Notes: generated from the letters alone by a model not told the origin. Numbered from the stretch's first letter, positions 23,926 through 36,113 are shown. The stretch is DNA of 64,000 nucleotides from Desulfobaccales bacterium (GCA_041648175.1 JBAZPO010000005.1:1-64000), one strand, 5' to 3'. A program made the numbers and translations.

Positions 23926-25758
23926 TTACTCCACCGTGACGCTCTTGGCCAGGTTGCGGGGTTGGTCTACATCGGTGCCGCGCAGGTCGGCGATATGGTA
24001 AGCCAGCAGTTGCAATGGCGTTACCAGGACAATGGGCGACAACTCCAGCGGGACCTGGGGCACGGAAATGACGCTCTCCACCCGGTCTCTCACCTGATAG
24101 TTGTCCACCTCGGTGAGGGCAATGATGCGCCCGCCCCGGGCCGCCACCTCTTCGATATTGCCCTGAACCTTCTCCAGCACCGGGCTCCGGGATGCTAATA
24201 CCACCACCGGCATGGATTCGTCGATCAGGGCGATGGGGCCGTGCTTCATCTCCCCCGCGGCATAGCCTTCCGCATGGATATAGGAAATCTCCTTGAGTTT
24301 TAGCGCCCCTTCTAAAGCGATGGGATAGTGGATGCCCCGGCCCAGGTAGAGGAAATTGTGGGCATTCATGTAACGGCGGCCGGTTTCCCGGATCTCCTGA
24401 TCCAGGTCCAGGGTCTCCTGGACCCACATGGGCAGCTTGAGCAATTCCGTGAGCCGGTGCCGGGTGTTTTCCCGGTTGAGCCGACCCAGCCGCTGGGCCA
24501 GAAACAAAGCGATGAGATATAGAGCCACCAACTGGGTGGTAAACGCCTTGGTGGAGGCGACGCCGATCTCCGGCCCGGCGTGGGTATACAACACCGCGTC
24601 GGCGTCCCGGGCTATGCTGGAGCCCACCGCGTTGACGATGGCCAGGCTCTTGGCCCCTAACAGCTTCCCGGCCGACAGCCCCGCCCGGGTGTCCGCGGTC
24701 TCTCCGGATTGGGAAATGGGGATGAGCAGGGTATGGCGGTCAACCATGGGGTCGCGATAGCGAAATTCGGAACCCAACTCCACCTCCACCGGGATACGGC
24801 AGAGGCTTTCTATCAGGGTCTTGCCCACCATCGCGGCATGAAACGAAGTGCCGCAGGCTACCAGGAAGATCTTGCGGATATCCTTGATCTCGCTATCTGA
24901 GAACAGGACTTCCTGGAGCATCACTTCACCCGCATCCGGGTCGATGCGCCCCCTAAAGGTGTCAATCAAGGCCCGGGGTTGTTCAAAAATTTCCTTTTGC
25001 ATGAAATGTTTGTAGCCCGCCTTTTCCGCCATGGCCGGGCTCCAGGTGATGGTATGTTCCGGGCGTTCAATCGGCTGGCCTTCCCGGTTCAACAGGCGAA
25101 ACTCCCCATCTTCCACCACCACTAGATCGTGGTCTTCCAGGAAGATCACTCGGCGGGTATAGGGTAAAATCGCCGGGATGTCCGAGGCCAGGAAGTATTC
25201 GTGGTCGCCCAGTCCCAGGATCAAGGGGCTTTCCTTACGCGCTGCCAGCAGCATGCGAGGCGCGTTCGCGTTGACGATCGCCAGGGCATATGATCCCCGG
25301 ATATCCCGCAAGGTTCGTTGCACCGCTTCCAGATACGGGGCCCCCTGGCCCAGGTGCTTGACGATAAGGTGAGAGACGATTTCCGTATCCGTTTCGGACG
25401 CGAACCGATGGCCTTCTTTAATCAATTCTTCCTTGAGTTCCAGATAGTTCTCGATAATGCCGTTGTGCACCACCGCGATGTCGCCCACCATGTGGGGATG
25501 GGCGTTGGTTTCGGAGGGGCGCCCGTGGGTGGCCCACCGGGTGTGCCCGATCCCCACCTGACCGTGAAGCGGGTCCAGCCGCAGCAGGTTTTCCAACTCC
25601 TTCAGTTTGCCCAGGCTGCGGCGAAGGGCCAGGCGATGGTCGCCGCCGATCACCGCCATGCCCGCCGAATCATAGCCCCGGTACTCCAGCCTTTTTAAAC
25701 CATCCAGGATGATGGGCATGGCCTCCTGGGGTCCCAGATATCCGATGATGCCGCACAT
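23926..25758 (-). CDS. glmS: glucosamine-fructose-6-phosphate aminotransferase
   Basis: It makes glucosamine 6-phosphate from fructose 6-phosphate and glutamine, the entry to UDP-GlcNAc. The 610-residue protein begins MCGIIGYLG, so Cys2 becomes the glutaminase nucleophile after Met removal. The glutaminase domain fills about 1-230 (GIGHTRWATHG) and two SIS sugar-binding domains about 280-600 (VACGTSFHAA, SQSGETADT). It ends DQPRNLAKSVTVE, the usual C-terminus. It lies after glmU on the same strand, with a hairpin-bearing gap of 163 bases. No glmS ribozyme is seen. Confidence 0.96.
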   Translation of the reverse strand: MCGIIGYLGPQEAMPIILDGLKRLEYRGYDSAGMAVIGGDHRLALRRSLGKLKELENLLRLDPLHGQVGIGHTRWATHGRPSETNAHPHMVGDIAVVHNGIIENYLELKEELIKEGHRFASETDTEIVSHLIVKHLGQGAPYLEAVQRTLRDIRGSYALAIVNANAPRMLLAARKESPLILGLGDHEYFLASDIPAILPYTRRVIFLEDHDLVVVEDGEFRLLNREGQPIERPEHTITWSPAMAEKAGYKHFMQKEIFEQPRALIDTFRGRIDPDAGEVMLQEVLFSDSEIKDIRKIFLVACGTSFHAAMVGKTLIESLCRIPVEVELGSEFRYRDPMVDRHTLLIPISQSGETADTRAGLSAGKLLGAKSLAIVNAVGSSIARDADAVLYTHAGPEIGVASTKAFTTQLVALYLIALFLAQRLGRLNRENTRHRLTELLKLPMWVQETLDLDQEIRETGRRYMNAHNFLYLGRGIHYPIALEGALKLKEISYIHAEGYAAGEMKHGPIALIDESMPVVVLASRSPVLEKVQGNIEEVAARGGRIIALTEVDNYQVRDRVESVISVPQVPLELSPIVLVTPLQLLAYHIADLRGTDVDQPRNLAKSVTVE

Positions 25759-25813
25759 AGTTACCTCGTTTAGCTGTCAGCAGTCAGCTTTTAGCCCTTA
25801 GCTTTTAGCTTTT

Positions 25814-25870
25814 CGTTCCCAAGCTGTGCTTGGGAATGCAATTTTTTTGTCCAAGCTCTGCTTGGACTCC
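25814..25870. repeat. paired hairpin repeat, copy 1
   Basis: Two hairpins in a row, CCCAAGCTGTGCTTGGG and TCCAAGCTCTGCTTGGA, lie between glmU and glmS. The same pair occurs at 40158-40214. They could act as a processing or stabilising element. Confidence 0.65.
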
Positions 25871-25921
25871 TTATGAACAAAGGACAGAATATTAGTAACC
25901 GAAAAAGCCACCCGCCAACCG

Positions 25922-27313
25922 CTACTCTTCTTTCTTCTTCAGGACTAACCGCCGCTCCAGATTCACCTGGCGGGCCCGAGAAATCCCCAGTTTCCCAGGG
26001 GGCACCTCTTTGGTAATGGTAGAGCCGGCCCCGATGTAGGCCCCGGCCCCGACGGTCACCGGCGCTACCAGGGCGGTATTGCTGCCGATAAAGGCCTTCT
26101 CGCCGATGATGGTGCGGTGCTTATGCACGCCGTCGTAGTTGCAGGTGATGGTCCCGGCCCCCACATTGGTGCCGGCTCCGACGTCTGCATCTCCCAAATA
26201 GGTCAGATGACCGGCCTTAACGCCCTCGTGCAGGACGGATTTCTTCACTTCCACGAAGTTGCCGACGTGGACCCCCTGCCGCAGGTCGCTCAAGGGACGG
26301 AGATGCGCATAGGGTCCGATATCCACCCCGGCTCCGATCCGGCTCTGGGTGATGACGCAGCCCATTTTAACATGGACGTTCTTTTCCAGGTTGGAATCGG
26401 CAATCTTTACCGAAGCCTCGATCAGGCAGTCCTCACCGATGACGGTCTTGCCCTGGAGATAGACGTTTGGGTAGATGATGGTGTCTTGGCCGATGGTCAC
26501 CAGGGGTTCGATATAAGTGGCCTCCGGATCGATGAGGGTGACCCCCTGGCTCATATGCCGGTCATTAATCCGCCGTTTGATGGTGCGCGTCGCCTCGGCC
26601 AACTCCTGACGGCTGTTGATCCCCAACAGGGCCTCCCAGTCCGGGTCTACCATGGCCTCGACCCCCCTCCCCTCTCCCCTGGCGATATGGATGAGGTCGG
26701 TGAGATAGATTTCACCGGTAACCGGGCTTTGGGGGATTTTTGTAAGGCCCTGTTTCAGAAAGGCCGCGTCGAAACAGTAGGCGCCGGTGTTGATTTCCCG
26801 GATGGCCAGGAGATCGGGGCGGTCCTTGGAATCCTTGGCCTGCACCACCGCGGCCACCTGTCCGGCCTCGTCGCGCACCACCCGGCCATAATGGGCTCCA
26901 TCTGTCAGGATAATGGTCTGGACGGTGACTGCGGCCTTGGCAGCTTCATGCCGTTGGTTCAGAGCCGCAATGCTCTGGCCTGAAATCAGGGGCGCATCGC
27001 CGCAGAGGACCATGACCGTTCCGGCCCCCGGGGGAACCGCCGGCATGGCCACCTGGACTGCGTGCCCGGTGCCCAATTGCGGCTCCTGGACCACGAAACG
27101 CACCCCGTAATCCTTATAAACCTCCTGTACCCGTTCGGCTTGGTGGCCCACCACCAGAACGATATCTTCCACCCCCACGGACTTCAGGGTGTCGATCAGG
27201 TAGGCCAACATGGGCCTCCCCAGGATTTCATGCAGCACTTTGGGCTTATTGGACTTCATGCGGGTCCCCTGGCCCGCGGCCAGGATGACGGCGGTGATGT
27301 TATCTTTTATCAT
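25922..27313 (-). CDS. glmU: bifunctional GlcNAc-1-P uridyltransferase / GlcN-1-P acetyltransferase
   Basis: It carries out the last two steps to UDP-GlcNAc for peptidoglycan and lipopolysaccharide. The N-terminal domain (about 1-230) has LAAGQGTRMKSNKPKVLHE and GDAPLI; the C-terminal left-handed beta-helix (about 250-450) has the hexapeptide pattern and the acetyltransferase core GPYAHLRP and NYDGVHKHRT. I chose the second of two in-frame ATGs because AAGGA lies six bases before it. It forms a functional pair with glmS. Confidence 0.95.
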   Translation of the reverse strand: MIKDNITAVILAAGQGTRMKSNKPKVLHEILGRPMLAYLIDTLKSVGVEDIVLVVGHQAERVQEVYKDYGVRFVVQEPQLGTGHAVQVAMPAVPPGAGTVMVLCGDAPLISGQSIAALNQRHEAAKAAVTVQTIILTDGAHYGRVVRDEAGQVAAVVQAKDSKDRPDLLAIREINTGAYCFDAAFLKQGLTKIPQSPVTGEIYLTDLIHIARGEGRGVEAMVDPDWEALLGINSRQELAEATRTIKRRINDRHMSQGVTLIDPEATYIEPLVTIGQDTIIYPNVYLQGKTVIGEDCLIEASVKIADSNLEKNVHVKMGCVITQSRIGAGVDIGPYAHLRPLSDLRQGVHVGNFVEVKKSVLHEGVKAGHLTYLGDADVGAGTNVGAGTITCNYDGVHKHRTIIGEKAFIGSNTALVAPVTVGAGAYIGAGSTITKEVPPGKLGISRARQVNLERRLVLKKKEE

Positions 27314-27371
27314 TTCCATTCCTTAATTTATGCACTCTTTATGCCAAGAATTATCCTAACCTGCTACTCAA

Positions 27372-28253
27372 TCACCAATTTCTATAAGGTATTGTTGATT
27401 CCTGAACTTCATTGAACCTCACATTTTTTGATTTCAGTAACATTTCAATGGAGGCCTTAGATAGTATAGAATCATGCGTTGGTCCCACAATGATCTTATT
27501 AATAATTAAATCTTCCTCTTCCCTTGGTAAAGGAAACTCAATATAAGGAACAATCATTGATGGGCCAGTGCGAAATTTTATTGATTCAATACTCCCCTTG
27601 GATCGAAAATTTCGTCTTACAATTATTCTCCATTCCTTTTCTTCTTTAAATTTTGGGTGCTTAAATGTTGGAGCTATCTCATTGAATTTAATTAAAAATT
27701 CTGCAAGTAATCCTAACTCGTTGGCATCTATGTTAACCTGATCTACTGCTGATGAATTCCTAATTACAGCGTCAAACTGAGAGGATAGCTCGCTAATCAG
27801 CTTTCTTATCGCGCTTATTTGCTTTTTCTTATCGTAATTACACGGCCTTATTAAACAATTTTTCTGTCGGGCACATTTCCTCAGCTTACTTAACTCAAAT
27901 CCCAAACTAAAGCCGATACCTTTTGCGCAATACCCCCGCCATTGGCTTAGCAGGTCCTTCTCTTCTGAAAACGAACAGACAAAAAAGCCCAATATCTTTG
28001 TATTTGTAATTAACCTATTAAATTTATCAATCAACTTGTCGAAAAAATTGAGTTTATATAACCAGTTCTTATCAACAGGAATATCATTCTTAAACTCATC
28101 AACCTGTTCTTTCAGCATATCTAATGAATAATTTAACTCACTTGCATCGTTTAGATAGAGAATATTTGTTGCCCAAATAGATTTACTTAGGGTAATTCCC
28201 AAAACCCCTTCAAGAGAGGTATAATGGTAAAGGATTTTTTCACTTTCCCTCAT
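27372..28253 (-). CDS. DUF2971 family protein
   Basis: A 293-residue AT-rich gene. It opens LYHYTSLEGVLGI and has WATNILYLNDASELNY, the pattern of the DUF2971 family, followed by CSFSEEKDLLSQWRGYC and EEKEWRIIVRR. The function of DUF2971 is not known; such genes are often found as single acquired genes and near defence loci. Base composition differs sharply from glmU upstream, so transfer is likely. It ends close to the start of glmU. Confidence 0.78.
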   Translation of the reverse strand: MRESEKILYHYTSLEGVLGITLSKSIWATNILYLNDASELNYSLDMLKEQVDEFKNDIPVDKNWLYKLNFFDKLIDKFNRLITNTKILGFFVCSFSEEKDLLSQWRGYCAKGIGFSLGFELSKLRKCARQKNCLIRPCNYDKKKQISAIRKLISELSSQFDAVIRNSSAVDQVNIDANELGLLAEFLIKFNEIAPTFKHPKFKEEKEWRIIVRRNFRSKGSIESIKFRTGPSMIVPYIEFPLPREEEDLIINKIIVGPTHDSILSKASIEMLLKSKNVRFNEVQESTIPYRNW

Positions 28254-28284
28254 CTCAAGAGCCTCCGCAATAGCTGGGATCTCT

Positions 28285-28482
28285 TTACCCCATCACCGCA
28301 TAATCCACCGCTCTCGGATTATCCATGCGTTTGGAAGCGTCCAGAATTTCCATGCCTACGACATTGCCGTCTTTATCGTAGTCAATGATCACTCCGGGTT
28401 TATCTTCATCGCTTTCTTCGATGGGAGCGTTGCTAAAGAGAATCCGCAGCACATCTACTTCGGGGTCATAAGTAACCTTCAT
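28285..28482 (-). CDS. DUF2283 small protein
   Basis: A 65-residue protein with DPEVDVLRILFS and PGVIIDYDKDGNVVGMEILDAS, typical of DUF2283. I chose the ATG with GGAGG seven bases upstream; it overlaps the stop of the preceding gene in ATGA, so the two are coupled. DUF2283 genes usually travel with DUF4258 genes and may be the antitoxin of a small pair; that is inferred. Confidence 0.8.
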   Translation of the reverse strand: MKVTYDPEVDVLRILFSNAPIEESDEDKPGVIIDYDKDGNVVGMEILDASKRMDNPRAVDYAVMG

Positions 28483-28736
28483 GGCATCCTCCAATATTTA
28501 TGGATTTTTCTGGTGCGATAAACTGTTACCACGATTGGTAAGTCAGCGGCTTCAGCCACAATAGCCCGCAACAGGAATTTCTTCCCAGCGAAATCAATAA
28601 TCGATTGATAGGCTTTTTTGCCGCGGGGCTCCGGGACTATCTGTTGTGGGTTTTGCAAAACATATTCCAAAAGTTCTGGGGAAATTCCCCGTCTCTCCAT
28701 TTCCAATCGGGCATGTCGAGAAAGCTTATATTTCAC
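28479..28736 (-). CDS. DUF4258 small protein
   Basis: An 85-residue protein with LSRHARLEMERRGIS, a C-terminal TVYRTRKIHKYW and an overall fold pattern like RelE/BrnT-type toxins. DUF4258 has been suggested as a toxin family. It is the first gene of an overlapping pair with a DUF2283 gene. RNase activity is inferred from the family, not seen. Confidence 0.8.
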   Translation of the reverse strand: MKYKLSRHARLEMERRGISPELLEYVLQNPQQIVPEPRGKKAYQSIIDFAGKKFLLRAIVAEAADLPIVVTVYRTRKIHKYWRMP

Positions 28737-28890
28737 CAGAGATAGTCCCGATAATGCAGGATAGAGTCTGCACCCACGGAATATTAGCTAAAATTCTGAG
28801 CCAGGCCTATGAACCGGCCCACTGAGGTCTGTCAAAATTCTCACTCTGACATTCCCTAACCGTAAAAATACTATTAATTTCTAAAAATGA

Positions 28891-28923
28891 AAAGGCAAGC
28901 CCGTATGTTCAGGCTTGCCTTTT
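28891..28923 (-). terminator. terminator of the ATP synthase operon
   Basis: Read on the minus strand, AAGGCAAGCC and GGCTTGCCTT form a ten-pair stem around a ten-base loop, followed by TTTTCATTTTT. It lies 32 bases after the stop of atpC and is symmetrical enough to work from both sides. Confidence 0.85.
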
Positions 28924-28954
28924 ATTGTTCAGGTTAATTAACGTGAATGATGGG

Positions 28955-29362
28955 TTAGCGGCCAGCCACCTTCATGCGCACCAGGGAGCGGCGCATGGCG
29001 GCTTCGGCCCGGGCCCAGTCGATCTCCGCAGTCTTGCCCGCGGCGACACGCTTCTCGGCCCGTTCCTGGGCCCGCTTGGCCCGTTCTATATCAATCTCCC
29101 GGCCTTTTTCCGCCGATTCCGCTACGATGGTTACCTTCTCGCCAGTGACTTCGGCAAAGCCGCCGCTCACCGCCAGGTATTCAATCTGGCCGCCTTTGCG
29201 GTAGTACATCTCGCCGATTTCCAGGGCGCTCAGGAAGGGGATGTGGCCCGGCAAGACGCCGAACTGGCCTTCCACACCGGGGCACACCACCACGTCGGCC
29301 TCAGTGGACAAGACCAGGCGATCGGGAGTAACCACCTCCAACTGGAGTGCTTTTTCTGCCAT
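28955..29362 (-). CDS. atpC: ATP synthase epsilon subunit
   Basis: The 135-residue subunit links the gamma shaft to the c ring and can inhibit ATP hydrolysis. Residues 1-85 form the beta-sandwich ([34 protein letters not shown]) and the rest a helical hairpin. It is the last gene of the F1 operon, 21 bases after atpD. Confidence 0.94.
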   Translation of the reverse strand: MAEKALQLEVVTPDRLVLSTEADVVVCPGVEGQFGVLPGHIPFLSALEIGEMYYRKGGQIEYLAVSGGFAEVTGEKVTIVAESAEKGREIDIERAKRAQERAEKRVAAGKTAEIDWARAEAAMRRSLVRMKVAGR

Positions 29363-29383
29363 AGGCTTGGTCTCCGTGGGCCT

Positions 29384-31701
<2,318 letters not shown>

Positions 31702-31716
31702 GCTTATACCCCGCTC

Positions 31717-33240
31717 TTATGACGCGCTGACGACAGGCTGAAATACGGAATCAAACTCTTCCAAGATAACCTTCATCTTGGCATCGATTTCCGAAGTAAA
31801 CTCTTTCTTCTCTTTGATATCGGCCAGCACGCCAGCGTACTTCGAATCCATAAAACTGTAGAGCTGCTGTTCGTAAGACCCCAGCACATCGATGGGATAC
31901 TTGTCCAGGAAGCCCCGGGTGCCGGCAAAGATGATGGACACCATCTTCTCCATGGGCAGCGGCTGATACTGGGGCTGCTTCAGGACTTCCACCAGCCGGG
32001 CGCCCCGGTTGAGCTGCTGCTGGGTGGACTTGTCCAGCTCGGAGCCGAACTGGGCGAAGGCCGCCAGTTCCCGGTACTGGGCCATTTCCAACCGCAGCAT
32101 GCCGGCCACCTGCTTCATGGCCTTCACCTGGGCGGCGCCGCCGACCCGGGAGACCGAGAGACCGACGTTGATGGCGGGCCGGATACCGGAGAAGAACAGG
32201 TTCGGTTCCAGGTACACCTGCCCGTCGGTGATGGAAATGACGTTGGTGGGAATGAAGGCCGATACGTCACCCTGCTGGGTTTCGATGATGGGCAGGGCGG
32301 TGAGAGAACCGCCTCCCAGGGTATCGTTCAGCTTGGCGGCCCGCTCTAGCAACCGGGAGTGGTTGTAGAAGATGTCACCGGGATAAGCTTCACGTCCCGG
32401 CGGGCGGCGCAGCAGCAGGGACATCTGCCGGTAGGCCTGGGCCTGCTTGGTCAGATCATCATAGATGATCAGCGCGTGGCGGCCTTTGTCCCGGTAATAC
32501 TCGCCCATGGCGCAGCCGGCGAAGGCGGCGACGTACTGCAAGGGGGCGGGCTCGGAAGCCGAGGCGTTGACCACGATGGTGTGACCCATGGCGCCGTGGC
32601 GCTCCAGGGCGTCCACCACCTGGGCCACGGTGGATTTCTTCTGACCGATGGCTACGTAGACGCAGACGATGCCGGAGTCCTTCTGATTGATGATGGCATC
32701 GACGCAGAGGGCGGTTTTGCCGATCTGACGGTCGCCGATGATCAACTCCCGCTGGCCACGGCCGACGGGGGTCATGGCGTCGATAGCCTTGTAGCCCGTA
32801 TACATGGGCTCATTCACCGGCTGACGTTCGATGACGCCAGGGGCCTTAACCTCGATGCGCCGGAACTCCTTGGTGTCGATAGGACCTTTACCGTCAATCG
32901 GATTACCCACGGGATCGATGACCCGGCCGAGGACCGCATCCCCGACGGGCACCTGAGCGATACGACCGGTGCGTTTAACGATGTCGCCCTCTTTGATGTG
33001 GGTATCTTCACCCAGGATGGCAACACCGACGTTGTCCTCTTCCAGGTTCAGGGCGAGACCAAAGATGCCCCCGGGGAACTCCAGGAGCTCCATGGCCATG
33101 CATTTTTCCACGCCATAGACCCGGGCGATACCATCACCGACGGACAGAACCGTGCCGGTTTCGGCCACCTCTACCTTCTTCTCGTAATCCCGGATCTGAG
33201 AGCGAATAATTTGGCTGATTTCTTCGGCTCTAATTTCCAT
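31717..33240 (-). CDS. atpA: ATP synthase alpha subunit
   Basis: The non-catalytic nucleotide-binding F1 subunit, 507 residues. The P-loop GDRQIGKTA (about 170-178) and the family signature [14 protein letters not shown] are present. It begins right after atpH, with no gap between stop and start. Confidence 0.97.
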   Translation of the reverse strand: MEIRAEEISQIIRSQIRDYEKKVEVAETGTVLSVGDGIARVYGVEKCMAMELLEFPGGIFGLALNLEEDNVGVAILGEDTHIKEGDIVKRTGRIAQVPVGDAVLGRVIDPVGNPIDGKGPIDTKEFRRIEVKAPGVIERQPVNEPMYTGYKAIDAMTPVGRGQRELIIGDRQIGKTALCVDAIINQKDSGIVCVYVAIGQKKSTVAQVVDALERHGAMGHTIVVNASASEPAPLQYVAAFAGCAMGEYYRDKGRHALIIYDDLTKQAQAYRQMSLLLRRPPGREAYPGDIFYNHSRLLERAAKLNDTLGGGSLTALPIIETQQGDVSAFIPTNVISITDGQVYLEPNLFFSGIRPAINVGLSVSRVGGAAQVKAMKQVAGMLRLEMAQYRELAAFAQFGSELDKSTQQQLNRGARLVEVLKQPQYQPLPMEKMVSIIFAGTRGFLDKYPIDVLGSYEQQLYSFMDSKYAGVLADIKEKKEFTSEIDAKMKVILEEFDSVFQPVVSAS

Positions 33241-33792
33241 TTATAAGACCTCACCTTTTATTAAGGATTCTCTCAAATAATTGATCTGGGTGCGGACACT
33301 GCCATCCAGCACCAAGTCCCCCACCTTGGCGATTACACCGCCGATGATGCTGGGATCTTCCTCCACCTCCATGACCACGGTGCTGCCGGTCAGCTTCTCC
33401 AGTGTCTGGCGGAGTTGATCCTGGGTAGCCTCATCCAGGAAAATCGCCGTTTTTACCTTGGCGCGGCTGACGTTTTCCACCTCGTCCACCATCTCCTGGT
33501 AAGCCATGGCGACTCCGTCCACGGTATTGAGGCGGTGTTTATCAAGGAGAAGTTGCAGCAGATTGGACACCATGAGCGGCAGCTGCAACAGTTCGATCAT
33601 GCGCAGGAGTAATTTACTACGATCCTCCCGGCTGTGGATGGGGTTGAGCAAGGCATCCTTCAACTCGGGTTCCCGCGCTAAAAGATGGGCGAACCCACTG
33701 AGCCCTTCCCCATACTCTTTGTAATGATCATCTTCCTTGCCCATGGTCAGCAAGGCCTTGGCATAACGTCGGGCAACGGTCATGTCAATCAA
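33241..33792 (-). CDS. atpH: ATP synthase delta subunit
   Basis: It joins F1 to the peripheral stalk. The 183-residue protein has the N-terminal RRYAKALLTMG and the C-terminal family pattern DPSIIGGVIAKVGDLVLDGSVRTQ. Its start overlaps the end of the b subunit gene by four bases. Confidence 0.94.
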   Translation of the reverse strand: MIDMTVARRYAKALLTMGKEDDHYKEYGEGLSGFAHLLAREPELKDALLNPIHSREDRSKLLLRMIELLQLPLMVSNLLQLLLDKHRLNTVDGVAMAYQEMVDEVENVSRAKVKTAIFLDEATQDQLRQTLEKLTGSTVVMEVEEDPSIIGGVIAKVGDLVLDGSVRTQINYLRESLIKGEVL

Positions 33793-34400
33793 TGGGTTTC
33801 CACCACCTTCTTTAAATATTCCTCCACCAGACCCTGCTGGTCGGCGTAGGTAGCCTTCTCTTTAATCATATCCGTGGCCATCTGGGTGGCCAGGCCCACA
33901 ATTTCCTCTCTCAGGTCTTGAGCGGCTTTTTTGGTTTGCTGCCGAATGGTGAAGGCCGCCATTTCTTTGATGCGCTCCGCCACCAATTCAGCCTTATCCA
34001 GAATTTTCGCCTTTTCCATTTCACCTTCAGCGATAAATTGCTGGATAACCTTTTCCCGCTCTTTGGCGACTTCGTGCAGGCGGGTCTCCGCAAGCTTGAC
34101 GGCCGCTTCGGCTGCGGCTTGCTGGGCGGTCAATTCTTCCAGATTCGTCGCCACGTCCTGGGAGCGTTGACCGAAGAATTTTTTCGCCGGTTTGGCCACC
34201 AACTTGATCAGAATGGCAGCAAACACCACGAAATTGACGGTGCGCCAAATGAGGTCTTGGATCTTTTCCGGAGAAATTCCGTGTCCGCCACCATGAGCCG
34301 CTTCCGAGGCCGCGGCTACTCCAGCCAGAAGCAAGCCTGCCCCTACGCCCCAGAAAACTGCCAGAGTCCTGCGCCAGCCGGTTCTGCGTCCGCCATTCAT
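33789..34400 (-). CDS. atpF: ATP synthase b subunit, with long N-terminus
   Basis: A peripheral-stalk subunit of 203 residues. Residues 15-32 form a hydrophobic segment ending AAASEA, like a cleavable signal, and a second membrane helix lies at about 50-70 (LIWRTVNFVVFAAILI). The rest is a long coiled coil (about 75-195). Such b subunits with an extra leader are seen in deltaproteobacteria. It overlaps both neighbours by four bases. Confidence 0.9.
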   Translation of the reverse strand: MNGGRRTGWRRTLAVFWGVGAGLLLAGVAAASEAAHGGGHGISPEKIQDLIWRTVNFVVFAAILIKLVAKPAKKFFGQRSQDVATNLEELTAQQAAAEAAVKLAETRLHEVAKEREKVIQQFIAEGEMEKAKILDKAELVAERIKEMAAFTIRQQTKKAAQDLREEIVGLATQMATDMIKEKATYADQQGLVEEYLKKVVETH

Positions 34401-34825
34401 GAGAGTTCCCTCCCCAGAATCTTGGTGGCCAGCAGCTGGGCAAAGCTCTGGGCCTGCGTCTGCAGGGCTATCCGGGCCTTGGCCATGTCAGCTTTGATTT
34501 TCTTCTCAACCGTAGCCCATTCCACTTCCACCTGGCGCTTGACTTCTTCCAGGAGGGTTGTTTCAGCCTGGGCCCCTTCCTGCTTCAAGTTCTCCCGGGC
34601 TCCGGCGCCGGCGCGCCGGGCTTCGGCCAGTTTCTCCTTGATCTCATCCTCCAGGCTGCGGCCCTGATCCGACAGGAGGTTAATCTCAGCCTCCTGGGCC
34701 AGCAATTTGGCCTGCCGATCCCTGATAATTGCGCGGATGGGACGGAACAAAACCACGTTCAGGAGAAAGACCAGGAGCAGGAAATTGATAAGCTGCGCGT
34801 ACAATGTCCAATCAATGTCAATCAT
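34397..34825 (-). CDS. ATP synthase b' subunit
   Basis: The second stalk subunit, 142 residues: one membrane helix (about 10-28, LINFLLLVFLLNVVLF) followed by a Glu/Lys/Ala-rich coiled coil. It is the first gene of the operon and overlaps the next b gene in ATGA. The presence of two different b genes suggests a heterodimeric stalk. Genes for subunits a and c are not nearby. Confidence 0.88.
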   Translation of the reverse strand: MIDIDWTLYAQLINFLLLVFLLNVVLFRPIRAIIRDRQAKLLAQEAEINLLSDQGRSLEDEIKEKLAEARRAGAGARENLKQEGAQAETTLLEEVKRQVEVEWATVEKKIKADMAKARIALQTQAQSFAQLLATKILGRELS

Positions 34826-34928
34826 TCCTGGCTGCCACCTCGTATTTTATTTACTAAAATCAAATACTTAACGGTAATAAGCGAGTGTCGCCTGGGGTTA
34901 AGGCCATGTGTAACTTTTCACGAATGCC

Positions 34929-34957
34929 TTTTTAGCCTATTTTCCCTTGCCTGTCAA
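34929..34957 (-). promoter_or_regulatory. promoter of the ATP synthase operon
   Basis: On the minus strand a perfect TTGACA is followed after exactly 17 bases by TAAAAA. Transcription would start near 34922, about 100 bases before the b' gene. No other gene lies between. Confidence 0.75.
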
Positions 34958-34977
34958 AAACTTTTTGCAAAAAAAAA

Positions 34978-36081
34978 TCACCCCACGAATAAGTAGCGGC
35001 GCATGCGGATATTCAGGAGAAAACCTACCCCCAAAAGAGTAGTGACCAGAGAGGAGCCCCCATAGCTGAACAGAGGCAGCGGGATGCCCACCACTGGCAA
35101 GAAACCGGTGACCATACAGAGGTTGATAAAAATCTGCCAGAAGATCAGGGCCGTCACCCCCAGGGCCAGCAGGTGGCCGAAGCGCTCCTTGCAGTCCCGG
35201 GCCACGCTCAAGCCCCAGAGGGCGAGCCCCGTGAAGAGCAACAGCAAGACCACGGAGCCCACAAAGCCCCACTCTTCAGCGAATACGGAAAAAACGAAAT
35301 CCGTGTGCTGTTCCGGTAAAAAATAAAGCTGGCTCTGCGTGCCTTCCAAAAAACCCTTGCCCCAGAACTGGCCGGAGCCCACCGCGATCATGGACTGCAA
35401 GATGTGGTACCCCGCGCCTAAAGGGTCTTTTTCCGGGTTGAGAAAGGTCAGTACCCGCTGGCGCTGATAATCCTTGAGGAAATGCCAGATCAACGGGGAC
35501 AGTAAGAACAGGGTCAGACCGCAGCCCATGAGGGTCCGCCAGTTCACGCCCACAAATAAGATGATGCTGACGGCCACCAGGACCACCAGCAGCCCCGACC
35601 CCAGGTCGGGCTGTTTGATGATCAACGCCGCCGGGATCATCACCATGATGCCGGGAATGATCAAATCTTTGAGACGCATGCCTTCCAGCATCGGCCGCCG
35701 GTGGAAGTAGGTGGCCAGCGCCAGGATGATGGCGATCTTGGCCAACTCCGAGGGCTGAAAGGAAAGGGGACCAAGAGCCAGCCAGCGCCGGGAGCCGTAA
35801 ACCACCTTGCCCCCGAACATCACCGCCACCAGCAATAAAATACAAATGATATAGAGGGGGTAACTCAGCTTCTCCAGGTGCCGGTAATCCACGAGCAGGA
35901 TCAGGCACAGTACTCCGAGCCCCAAGCCCAGCCAGTAAAGCTGCTTAATGTAGAGCGGCGTCTCCCCGCCCTGCCGATTAAACCCGGCGCTATAGAGATT
36001 GACGATGCCCATGCCGACGATAATCAGCACCAGCCCCAAGAGCACCCAGTCAAAATTTTGGATTAATCGGCGATCGAACAT
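34978..36081 (-). CDS. rodA: rod shape-determining glycosyltransferase RodA
   Basis: A 367-residue membrane protein of the SEDS family that polymerises lipid II for cell elongation. About ten helices are visible, with YGSRRWLALGPLSFQPSELAKIA (key part: QPSELAK) near 110 and the C-terminal signature GIPLPLFSYGGSSLV. A penicillin-binding partner is not in the window. It ends about 20 bases before the promoter of the atp operon. Confidence 0.93.
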   Translation of the reverse strand: MFDRRLIQNFDWVLLGLVLIIVGMGIVNLYSAGFNRQGGETPLYIKQLYWLGLGLGVLCLILLVDYRHLEKLSYPLYIICILLLVAVMFGGKVVYGSRRWLALGPLSFQPSELAKIAIILALATYFHRRPMLEGMRLKDLIIPGIMVMIPAALIIKQPDLGSGLLVVLVAVSIILFVGVNWRTLMGCGLTLFLLSPLIWHFLKDYQRQRVLTFLNPEKDPLGAGYHILQSMIAVGSGQFWGKGFLEGTQSQLYFLPEQHTDFVFSVFAEEWGFVGSVVLLLLFTGLALWGLSVARDCKERFGHLLALGVTALIFWQIFINLCMVTGFLPVVGIPLPLFSYGGSSLVTTLLGVGFLLNIRMRRYLFVG

Positions 36082-36083
36082 AA

Positions 36084-36113
36084 TCAGTGGCCAGTGATCA
36101 GTGATCAGTGATC
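36084..36113. repeat. palindromic repeat, left side of the 36.1-kb gene
   Basis: Tandem copies of CAGTGATCA and CAGTGGCCAGTGATCAGTG lie between the 3' end of the unknown gene and rodA. The inverted match is at 36820-36853, and a third related block is at 37556-37583. Confidence 0.65.

Noticed and set aside
25759..25921. glmS ribozyme or other riboswitch upstream of glmS
   Set aside because: The gap holds two simple hairpin repeats and no ribozyme core; the glmS ribozyme is known mainly from Gram-positive bacteria.
36084..36113. Attachment site of an integrated element
   Set aside because: The repeats on the two sides are inverted and palindromic, not direct, and no integrase lies between them.
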